Origin: Vibrio algivorus
GTDB taxonomy: Bacteria; Pseudomonadota; Gammaproteobacteria; Enterobacterales; Vibrionaceae
Reading direction: 5' to 3'
DNA: 64,000 bases
Assembly: GCF_002218005.2 (NCBI RefSeq)
Contig: NZ_AP018678.1
Coordinates: forward strand, 1,488,001-1,552,000
In this document: piece after piece, positions 1 to 6,912 of the stretch
Layout of the letters: every line of letters starts with the position of its first letter
How positions within the stretch are numbered: the stretch's first letter is position 1
Translations under genes and position numbers: made by a program
Notes under the pieces: generated by a model
Seen by the model: the letters and a program-made list of their open reading frames with translations, nothing else
Told to the model about the DNA's origin: nothing
Database searches by the model: none

Positions 1-740
1 AACAATTAGATGTATTCCTCGACCCGAATGATCCAGCGGTCATTAAAGAGGCACTTGCTCAAGGTATTCCAATGAGCACAATTGAAGCAGCACAGAAGTC
101 ACCAGTGTATAAAATGGCGGTTGATTGGAAGCTTGCACTACCACTTCATCCAGAGTATCGCACTCTTCCAATGGTTTGGTATGTACCACCACTATCGCCA
201 ATACAAGCGGTAACTGATGCAGGAGTACTGGATGGTGATGGTGTTTTACCCGAAATCGAACGCTTACGTATCCCTGTGAAATATCTAGCGAACTTGTTAA
301 CTGCTGGTGATGAGAAACCTGTACTCAATGCACTTAAACGTATGCTAGCCATGCGACATTATAAACGTTCGGAGACTGTTGAAGGCTTAATTGATACTTC
401 TGCGCTTGAAGAAGCAGGTCTAACCGAAGCTCAAGCAAAAGAAATGTATCGCTACCTTGCTATAGCGAACTACGAAGATCGCTTTGTGATCCCAGCAAGC
501 CATCGTGAAATGACTAAAGAGTCATTCCCTGGTGCACTTGATGATACGGGTGCCTATGCACAAAAAAATAGCTGTGGATTTAGTTTTGGTGATGGCTGCC
601 ATGGTGGAGGAAGTGAGAATAAGTTTAACCTATTTGATAGTAAACGCATTGATGCTATCAATATTGATCCAAAAACTTCACCTCAGAATAGTGTTCAATT
701 TATGGATTCTTCTGATATGAACAACAAAGGAGTGAAGTAA
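1..740 (+). CDS. narH: Nitrate reductase beta subunit NarH, 3' part
   Basis: This is the C-terminal part of the iron-sulfur beta subunit of membrane-bound respiratory nitrate reductase, which passes electrons from NarI to the NarG catalytic subunit on the cytoplasmic face. The frame is open from the first bases (QLDVFLDPNDP) and has no start in the window, so the 5' end lies outside. Recognised by the NarH segments LALPLHPEYRTLPMVWYVPP, YLANLLTAGDEKPV and RYLAIANYEDRFV, and by the late GFSFGDGCHGG stretch. The iron-sulfur cysteine clusters of the N-terminal half are outside the window. The stop overlaps the narJ start by one base (TAATG), suggesting translational coupling in a narGHJI operon. 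Confidence 0.95.
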   Translation, partial: QLDVFLDPNDPAVIKEALAQGIPMSTIEAAQKSPVYKMAVDWKLALPLHPEYRTLPMVWYVPPLSPIQAVTDAGVLDGDGVLPEIERLRIPVKYLANLLTAGDEKPVLNALKRMLAMRHYKRSETVEGLIDTSALEEAGLTEAQAKEMYRYLAIANYEDRFVIPASHREMTKESFPGALDDTGAYAQKNSCGFSFGDGCHGGGSENKFNLFDSKRIDAINIDPKTSPQNSVQFMDSSDMNNKGVK

Positions 741-1477
741 TGGAGAACTTAAAAATCATTTCACTGTTACTTGAGTATCCAGATCGTGAAATCTGGTTAC
801 ATAAAGATGAGTTGATGAAGGATATTGGAGAGATGCTTTTTCTCTCTCCAGCTCAAATGAGTCGTTTATACACTTTCATCGAAGAGTTGTGTGAAAAAGA
901 TTTACTGGATGCTCAAGCTAGTTACATTGAGCTATTCGATCGTGGCCGTTCATTATCATTATTATTGTTTGAGCACGTACATGGTGAATCAAGAGACCGT
1001 GGCCAAGCCATGATCGATTTAATGGAACAATACAAAGTAGCAGGATTAGAAATTCAAAGCATTGAGTTACCTGATTACTTACCTGTATACCTTGAATACT
1101 TGGCCACACAAACTCGTGAAGAAGCAGTTCAAGGTCTTGCTGATATTGCCCCTATTCTCGCCCTCCTTGGCGCTCGTTTAGAAAAACGCAACAGTATTTA
1201 CCAACATTTATTCACTTTATTACTTGAATTATCAGGCACTAAAATTCGTCCTGATCACTTAACTGATAATGTAAACAAAGAACAACGCGACGATACACCA
1301 GAAGCTTTGGATGCAGTTTGGGAAGAAGAACAAATTAAGTTCTTAGGCGAAGAAGGTTGCGCCTCTGCTGAACAAAACATGCACCAAAAACGTTTTGCTG
1401 GCAGTGTACAACCACAATATGTCAGCTTAGATTCATTACCATCAACTTCTAATTCAGCATCTGGAGGACAACTATGA
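740..1477 (+). CDS. narJ: Nitrate reductase assembly chaperone NarJ
   Basis: A 245-residue cytoplasmic chaperone of the NarJ/TorD family that helps insert molybdenum cofactor into NarG and docks NarGH to NarI. The helical N-terminal part carries the family signature around residues 62-85 (YIELFDRGRSLSLLLFEHVHGESRDRG, shown here only in pieces: ELFDRGRS and HVHGESRDRG). The length matches the family. It is coupled to narH by TAATG and to narI by an ATGA overlap, so it sits in the usual narGHJI order. The C-terminal 50 residues are polar and low in complexity, as is common in this family. The identification is firm from sequence and context. Confidence 0.95.
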   Translation: MENLKIISLLLEYPDREIWLHKDELMKDIGEMLFLSPAQMSRLYTFIEELCEKDLLDAQASYIELFDRGRSLSLLLFEHVHGESRDRGQAMIDLMEQYKVAGLEIQSIELPDYLPVYLEYLATQTREEAVQGLADIAPILALLGARLEKRNSIYQHLFTLLLELSGTKIRPDHLTDNVNKEQRDDTPEALDAVWEEEQIKFLGEEGCASAEQNMHQKRFAGSVQPQYVSLDSLPSTSNSASGGQL

Positions 1478-2163
1478 GTTTTCTAAATACATTCTTTTTT
1501 GATGTGTATCCATATATCGCCAGTGCTGTATTTTTCATTGGCAGCTGGATCCGTTACGACTATGCACAATACACGTGGCGTGCTGGTTCAAGCCAAATGC
1601 TTACCAGTCGCAATGACAAACGTTATATGCGTATCGCCTCAAACTTATTTCATGTGGGTATCTTAGGGATTTTTGCTGGTCACTTTGTGGGGATGCTAAC
1701 ACCACACTGGATGTACGCCCCTTTTATCACCATTGCTGCTAAACAAAAATTGGCCATGATTGCAGGTGGCGCATGTGGATTGATGACGGTAACCGGTGGC
1801 GTTATGCTACTTAAGCGTCGTATCACTAACTCGCGCGTTCGAGCCACTTCGAGCTTTTCTGATATTGCTATTCTAACTCTACTCGTGATCCAAGCGATGT
1901 TAGGTGTACTGACTATTCCGTTCTCTGCTCAGCATTTAGATGGCAGCGAAATGATGAAATTAGTAGGTTGGGCACAATCAGTCATGACATTTGGGGCAAA
2001 TTCTTCAGCTCACTTAGATGATGTTGCGTTCATATTCCGGGTCCATATTGTACTGGGTATGACAATGTTTTTGTTATTCCCATTCTGCCGTTTAGTTCAT
2101 ATTTGGAGCGTACCAGTAGAATATCTAACACGTAAATATCAGCTTGTGCGTCAACGTCGATAA
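1474..2163 (+). CDS. narI: Nitrate reductase gamma subunit NarI (cytochrome b)
   Basis: A 229-residue integral membrane di-heme cytochrome b that oxidises quinol and delivers electrons to NarH. Five hydrophobic membrane segments are visible, starting with FFFDVYPYIASAVFFIGSW. Candidate heme-ligand histidines occur in LFHVGILGIFAGHFVG and near RVHIVLGMTMFLLFPFCRLVH. The ATGA overlap with narJ supports co-translation. It is the last gene of the operon and is followed within about 40 bp by an intrinsic terminator. The length matches E. coli NarI (about 225 residues). Confidence 0.96.
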   Translation: MSFLNTFFFDVYPYIASAVFFIGSWIRYDYAQYTWRAGSSQMLTSRNDKRYMRIASNLFHVGILGIFAGHFVGMLTPHWMYAPFITIAAKQKLAMIAGGACGLMTVTGGVMLLKRRITNSRVRATSSFSDIAILTLLVIQAMLGVLTIPFSAQHLDGSEMMKLVGWAQSVMTFGANSSAHLDDVAFIFRVHIVLGMTMFLLFPFCRLVHIWSVPVEYLTRKYQLVRQRR

Positions 2164-2199
2164 CACAATAGTCTCACGTCTATCTAATGAGCAATAATT

Positions 2200-2226
2200 G
2201 CCAGCACTTCAATGCTGGCTTTTTTA
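2200..2226 (+). terminator. Intrinsic terminator after narI
   Basis: A GCCAGCA/TGCTGGC stem with a CTTCAA loop is followed by six T residues. It lies 37 bases after the narI stop and closes the nar operon. Confidence 0.88.
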
Positions 2227-2444
2227 TCGATTACTTATACATCCATCATCTTAGATTTTTGGCTTTGTTTGAGCCACTGTCAATTTATACACCATACGCA
2301 TCTCTCAAATAATACCGAAACCTTAGGCAAAACAATGAAAAACCAAGTATTACTTTTGGTATTACATGATAGTTAGGATTTTAAAAGACGTTAAGAGATG
2401 TGAAGTTAATGTAAGGCATCGATTTTTAATTATTTTAGATAATA

Positions 2445-2470
2445 AAAAAGACGTCCTAGGACGTCTTTTT
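2445..2470. terminator. Perfect 26-bp palindrome, probable bidirectional terminator
   Basis: The two halves (AAAAAGACGTCCT and its reverse complement) form a perfect hairpin with A-tract and T-tract ends, so it could terminate on either strand. It would serve hipA (minus strand, ending at 2540), or it could be the old terminator of a tRNA gene whose 3' end remains beside it. Confidence 0.7.
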
Positions 2471-2473
2471 CTT

Positions 2474-2490
2474 GAATGTGGCGAGTGAGA
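2474..2490. other. Possible tRNA-Ser 3'-end remnant / attachment-site half
   Basis: GAATGTGGCG followed by AGTGAGA repeats the 3' end and immediate downstream flank of the tRNA-Ser gene at 26279 (GAATGTGGCG, then GTG, then AGTGAGA), with a 3-base gap. In both places a hairpin terminator adjoins it on the same side. Such a partial duplicate at the far edge of an island is what site-specific integration at a tRNA gene leaves behind. With only 17 matching bases and a gap, this is suggestive rather than proven. Confidence 0.4.
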
Positions 2491-2539
2491 CAGCACACTT
2501 AAAACCGTACAGAATTGATAAATAAAGAAAAGTCCAACT

Positions 2540-3793
2540 CTACACTTGCAGCGCATTAAACTTTTCCACCATATCTTTATCAATCTCCTTAATTAGATTA
2601 GCTGACAAGCCTAAATGTTTAGCTTCATAACTAAACGAGCGTGTTGTTTCAAATATTTCTTCAGCCATAACCATAATGGCTTTCTTCGAAGATAACCCCG
2701 ATTGAGCAGCTAACTGGTCCAGCACGTTCTTTGGGGTTCGACCATACCCACCAAATGCCGTCATATGCTCTTTGTAGGGGCTTGGGCTGTAAACAATGTC
2801 GTAAAAAGGTGATAGTGACCAGTTATCAGTATCACTAGCAAGGAAGCTGAAGTTCTTACTGTGATCATCTTGGTTAACCGTTAAGTAATTAAACATGCAA
2901 CGCTTAATGAGCTTCTGTGACTCAGTGACACTACACATGATACGCGTAGCTTTAACTAAATCCACATAGTCCAAAGAAGGCTCTCGAAAAGGTGCATCTA
3001 ATAGCCCACACGCAGAAATCATATGGAGCCGACCGCCTTGTTCAGTGCAATCAAATCGTTCCTGCTCTAGCCAAAACCGTCCATTACCCGCATCAATTAA
3101 ATCAAAGTTAGGAACTTCAATACCAACATTGCGGGCCATTTGCATGTAGCAATATTCGACTAATGATTCTGAGTGCTTCAAGTCAAACTTTTCAGATGTC
3201 AGCTTTACGATGAGCTTGGTTCCTTGTGCCTCACCTAGTGTGGAATATTGCCCATTTGATAAACGCGTTACGTTCATTTTGGGCCTTGCACCACCCGATC
3301 CCCCTGTATTCATCAAATGCTCAAGCAAAGCAGACTCGGTGCCTTCAAACTCTTCAATTGCAGCTCGACCAAGAGTAATGATATCAACCGATTCCTTGGA
3401 CTCATCAACTAGATCTAATTCTGGCTCGTAAGTCAGCGCCCCCATACATCTGTCACCTAGATAAGCTAAACGCTCTAAGGCAGTGACTTCCTTGGGATTA
3501 TGACCATTCTGTCTAAATACACGATCCATCAGGTAAAGGCCCCAACCATCTGGAAGACTATCGCCAAACACCCCATGAATACCGTAATGCGGTTCTTTAG
3601 GGGCAACTTGCAGGCTTGTATCCGCCTCTAAATTGAAAGGAGCCAGAGAGGTTGGGTGATCACTCAAATAAGCCTCATCAAATTGAAAAAAGCTTTGCTT
3701 ACTATTTTCAACGAGCTTGCCGACAAGTACCTTTTCACCAGTGCTAAGCGTTCGTTTTACGGTCAGGGCTGATTTAAGCATGTTTGAGCACAT
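2540..3793 (-). CDS. hipA: HipA-family serine/threonine kinase toxin
   Basis: A 417-residue toxin-kinase of the HipA family; relatives phosphorylate aminoacyl-tRNA synthetases and induce dormancy. An N-terminal HipA_N region (residues about 8-110, with GVFGDSLPDGWG) is followed by the kinase fold with the phosphate-loop-like TGGSGGARPK, the catalytic NQDDHSKNFSF (Asp and Asn of the HipA catalytic loop) and the metal-binding SPFYDIVYS. All catalytic elements are present, so it looks active. The start overlaps the end of hipB by 20 bases. Its target cannot be told from the sequence. Confidence 0.88.
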   Translation of the reverse strand: MCSNMLKSALTVKRTLSTGEKVLVGKLVENSKQSFFQFDEAYLSDHPTSLAPFNLEADTSLQVAPKEPHYGIHGVFGDSLPDGWGLYLMDRVFRQNGHNPKEVTALERLAYLGDRCMGALTYEPELDLVDESKESVDIITLGRAAIEEFEGTESALLEHLMNTGGSGGARPKMNVTRLSNGQYSTLGEAQGTKLIVKLTSEKFDLKHSESLVEYCYMQMARNVGIEVPNFDLIDAGNGRFWLEQERFDCTEQGGRLHMISACGLLDAPFREPSLDYVDLVKATRIMCSVTESQKLIKRCMFNYLTVNQDDHSKNFSFLASDTDNWSLSPFYDIVYSPSPYKEHMTAFGGYGRTPKNVLDQLAAQSGLSSKKAIMVMAEEIFETTRSFSYEAKHLGLSANLIKEIDKDMVEKFNALQV

Positions 3794-4049
3794 CCTCTAT
3801 TGATTTAAATTCAGGCTCAGACGGCTGTGTCAGCTCTTTGACTTTTTTCAAGTCACCTACTGTCTCATAAAGCATGAGGAATTGACGTAATGAAATATTG
3901 CCCGTTGACTCAAACTTTCGGATCGTTGCGTAAGGCACGCCAGAGAGGTCAGCCATTTTCTGAACACTGAGCTTATCTTTTTTCCGAGCGGACTTAATAA
4001 ATTCTTTGAGCTCCATTTGCAGATCATAAGCGGTATAAAGAGATAACAT
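3774..4049 (-). CDS. hipB: HipB-like antitoxin / XRE-family repressor
   Basis: A 91-residue DNA-binding antitoxin that would neutralise the downstream HipA kinase and repress the pair. Residues about 28-60 form an XRE helix-turn-helix (KLSVQKMADLSGVPYATIRK and the following recognition helix). A GAGG ribosome site precedes the ATG. The gene overlaps hipA by 20 bases, the usual coupling of antitoxin and toxin. Inverted half-sites just upstream probably bind it. Confidence 0.82.
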   Translation of the reverse strand: MLSLYTAYDLQMELKEFIKSARKKDKLSVQKMADLSGVPYATIRKFESTGNISLRQFLMLYETVGDLKKVKELTQPSEPEFKSIEDVLKHA

Positions 4050-4068
4050 AGATGCCTCAGAAGTTGCT

Positions 4069-4117
4069 ACTACTGTAACGACAATAGTACAAAACTCGAA
4101 ATTACTGCCACTATTGT
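4069..4117 (-). promoter_or_regulatory. Probable HipB operator region
   Basis: An imperfect palindrome, ACTACTGT-AACG-ACAATAGT (4069-4088), lies 20 bases before the hipB start. A further half-site, ACTATTGT (4110-4117), lies upstream. The repeated ACTATTGT/ACAATAGT unit in the promoter of an antitoxin gene is the usual layout for autoregulation. Binding is inferred. Confidence 0.5.
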
Positions 4118-4427
4118 AGCAAAAAAATGAGTGATGGTAGTCATTGATTTATTAAAACAGATGAGATAAAAATCCAAGACGGATGACAGAGATAATTGCC
4201 ACTATAATAGCTAATAAATATATGAAATGGCATAAATTGTTACGATAATGACAAAAATAAAAAACAAGGCAGGTATCCTTCAATGATTGCATCCAAGCTA
4301 ATCCCAACCTCTATATCGAGATCCTGATTAATTTTTACAGATGAAACATCATGAACTTATGAAAGGGCTGAACAGAAACCACATCTTGTAAAGTATGATT
4401 ACGATAAATAATCCGACTCAATTTTGT
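4118..4427. other. AT-rich gap between hipB and the hipA fragment
   Basis: No open frame of note, no clear hairpin and no repeat is seen. It may hold the hipB promoter at its left end. It is probably degraded sequence next to the broken hipA remnant. Confidence 0.5.
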
Positions 4428-4775
4428 TTAAGTATTAATCTGGAAATCTTGATGCATTGTAGTCCAGTGCTTAATTAATAATGCCTTGTGCTCTTCTAGC
4501 ATAGGTAGATCCTTCAGCATTTCAGGCCATAACTGACGTGCTTTTTCTAAAACATCCAACAAATGAGCACGAATAGCCGGCCAAGGTACTCCAACCTTCT
4601 TGGCCCAATGTTCAAAATGACTGAAATTCATCTCTTTCCAGTTTTTAGTATTCGCCATATTTAAAGCGAGACCATCACCATTAATATAAGGCGTAGTAAA
4701 GACCACATCATACAACGGAGATAACCTTGGAACTCGAAAGTCCGCGTAAATTAAGCTCCAATTTTTTATCAGTTC
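4428..4775 (-). pseudogene. C-terminal fragment of a second HipA kinase
   Basis: The frame is open from 4775 to a stop at 4428 (about 115 codons) and has no ATG near its beginning. It opens with KNWSLIYADFRVPRLSPLYD, the HipA catalytic-loop asparagine/tryptophan and metal-binding SP.YD region, and continues VVFTTPYINGDGLALNMA, the HipA C-terminal lobe. The N-terminal two-thirds, including the ATP-binding part, is missing, so it cannot be a kinase. A TTG at 4715 could begin a 95-residue product, but nothing supports expression. It abuts the brxL stop (7 bases apart) and differs clearly from the intact HipA at 2540-3793, so it is the relic of a separate hipA that probably once sat at this end of the BREX locus. 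Confidence 0.75.
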
Positions 4776-4782
4776 TTATTAA

Positions 4783-6849
4783 TTACACATATTGTTTTAT
4801 ATAAGTAACTTCAAATGCTTTACATGCACGGTATGGTTGCAATCTATTTGTTAAATTAAAAGCATCATTTACATCGTACTGTTGGTAAATATCTAAGCCT
4901 CGATCTAGTGAAATTTTCCACCCGGTATCAGTAATGATGTGCCTTGCATGCTGACTACCCGTTGTATCAAATGAATAAGCAAACTTAACACCAACAGCAA
5001 ATAGCGATGCCTGAATCTTCTCAAAATATTCACGTTGTTGCTCACCTTTGAACTCATCTTCAACAGTTATCAAGCTAACAACAATCTCGTCTTCTTCTTG
5101 TTTTTGTTTAACAACCGTTTCTAACAGCTCCATCAGGTTCTTTGCTTGGTAGAACAAACGAATATATGGATCAGTGATGGTAATATGCTTAGCACCTTTC
5201 AGATAAGGACCTATCAAACCGTCATAACTCACACCTCGTTGATTCTCTGCAAACGTTAGGTGCTGCTCTTTAAGCTCTTTATCTCTAGCACCCTCTGAGC
5301 TTGGATTAGAACTTTCACTATTAGGCTGCACTGAAGCAACTTCTGGTTCGGGCATGCCAATATCATCGACGTCACCAACAGTTTTGTTGAAATAGTTAGG
5401 ATATTGCAGCTCTTCCAAAGTTTGAACGGGAACTTCTTTACCGGCTTTGCCACTATAGGCGAAGTTAACATCCGCATATGTACTATCGATTCTAAATAGC
5501 TGATCTTTAACTCGCTTACGACCTTCCATCGCGAACTTCAGGATCTCTTCTATTTCAGCTTCACTCGCCCCACCTTGAGGAAACAAGATCTTCATTAATC
5601 CGCTAAACGTCTTGTGGATTGCATCTCGATCTCGAGTGGATATCTGTGACGACAACCGGAAATATTCTTGGTATTGATCTGAGTAATCTTGATTTCTCAA
5701 ATGACGAAGTACTTCTGCAAGGTAATCTACTACAAAGCCATAACCATCCGAGAACATTTCTCCACGAATAATGTCCACTTCCCAGCCTGGGATGTAGAAA
5801 TGTAAACGATCTAAGAACGCTGAGTCATAAAACTTCTCTGGCAGCGCATCAAACAGATCAGAGTGCTTTAGCATATAAGGCAAACTATGCTCTGTGTTTC
5901 CGACAAAAGCCATTGAGGCATCTGCGCCAAGAGTTTCAACACCTCGAGAGAACGATTTGTTCGCCATGTAGTTTTTCATGATATCGACAAGGGCTTTATC
6001 GACTCGCTTCTGCTTACCTGCGAATTCGTCAAAGGCAACGGTGTCCCAATAACCGACTAGCCCTAGCTTGCCGCTGGAATTGTTTACGAATAACTTAGGT
6101 ACAGTAACTTCACCACCAGAAATCAAAATACCGTGAGGTGAAAACTCTGAGTAGATATGTGATTTACCTGTTCCTTTTGGACCTAACTCGATAAGGTTAT
6201 AGTTTCTCTCACAGAATGGAATCAAACGAACTAACTGCATCAACTTGCTTCTTCGGCCAAAGAAATCTGGGTTGAACCCTATGCTTTGCACTAAAACATC
6301 AATCCACTCATCAAGATTAAACTTGTTACGAGAAGCAATGTAACCTTCATAATCGAAGTGCGACATCTGGATCGGCTTTATCGTACTTAACAACCACGGA
6401 CTAGCGTCTTTGTCATCAGTATGATCGTACTCAATATCAGCAATTACCCATACACCACCAACCAGTAATTTAGGGTGTTTCTTTACCGTCCCTGAATCAA
6501 TCAGAACTTTCTTAATTCCAAGATTTGAAAACTCAGTTTCATATACATCTTTCTTATCGTTTAAGGATACGCTGACCTTATCGATGATTTTATGTCGGCC
6601 TTTTTCTCGAATAGTTGAACGCACTAACCCAGCTTCATTTCGGTGAACATAGTGCTTAGCGAGGATTTCTTTAACTGTTTGAATGCCAGACTCTATGCTC
6701 GCTTCATCATTCGTTGCGCAGTACTGCCCTAGCAAATACTCCAAAACATACGATGGGACAATCGCATTGCCTTTGACCGTTTTTACTAGGTCTTTCCTAA
6801 CAACGAGGCCTGCAAATTCATCACAAATTTTCTGGTTAAGCTCACTCAT
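4783..6849 (-). CDS. brxL: BREX protein BrxL (Lon-like AAA+ ATPase)
   Basis: The last gene of the BREX operon, 688 residues. BrxL is a DNA-binding AAA+ ring protein required for phage restriction in type I BREX, though not for host methylation. The Walker A motif GPKGTGKS is at residues 223-230 and Walker B VAFDEF at about 271-276. An arginine-rich sensor segment follows (FLDRLHFYIPGW). After a polar linker (about 505-530), the C-terminal part (FAENQRGVSYDGLIGPYL, ITITDPYIR) resembles the MIT_C/phospholipase-D-like domain found in many BrxL proteins. It starts 63 bases after pglZ. The length fits the family and no truncation is seen. Confidence 0.92.
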   Translation of the reverse strand: MSELNQKICDEFAGLVVRKDLVKTVKGNAIVPSYVLEYLLGQYCATNDEASIESGIQTVKEILAKHYVHRNEAGLVRSTIREKGRHKIIDKVSVSLNDKKDVYETEFSNLGIKKVLIDSGTVKKHPKLLVGGVWVIADIEYDHTDDKDASPWLLSTIKPIQMSHFDYEGYIASRNKFNLDEWIDVLVQSIGFNPDFFGRRSKLMQLVRLIPFCERNYNLIELGPKGTGKSHIYSEFSPHGILISGGEVTVPKLFVNNSSGKLGLVGYWDTVAFDEFAGKQKRVDKALVDIMKNYMANKSFSRGVETLGADASMAFVGNTEHSLPYMLKHSDLFDALPEKFYDSAFLDRLHFYIPGWEVDIIRGEMFSDGYGFVVDYLAEVLRHLRNQDYSDQYQEYFRLSSQISTRDRDAIHKTFSGLMKILFPQGGASEAEIEEILKFAMEGRKRVKDQLFRIDSTYADVNFAYSGKAGKEVPVQTLEELQYPNYFNKTVGDVDDIGMPEPEVASVQPNSESSNPSSEGARDKELKEQHLTFAENQRGVSYDGLIGPYLKGAKHITITDPYIRLFYQAKNLMELLETVVKQKQEEDEIVVSLITVEDEFKGEQQREYFEKIQASLFAVGVKFAYSFDTTGSQHARHIITDTGWKISLDRGLDIYQQYDVNDAFNLTNRLQPYRACKAFEVTYIKQYV

Positions 6850-6912
6850 ATACTCACCCTAGCGTTTTCTTGACCAACATCCCTGTCAGCTGGAAACTGT
6901 GTATTAATCTTT

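Larger units (their letters stand above)
2227..2539. other. Intergenic region between narI and hipA (left edge of island)
   Basis: No gene is seen. The stretch holds the palindrome at 2445-2470 and the tRNA-end-like sequence at 2474-2490, listed separately. The remainder is AT-rich and featureless to the eye. Confidence 0.6.

Noticed and set aside
4070..4083. Shared 14-mer CTAC(T/A)GTAACGACA before hipB and between jetA and brxR (25305)
   Set aside because: A 13/14 match is expected by chance in 64 kb, and HipB and BrxR are unrelated; kept only as a curiosity.
4428..4715. Stand-alone 95-residue gene after brxL
   Set aside because: It starts only at TTG, and HipA homology continues upstream of that codon, so it is a gene fragment.
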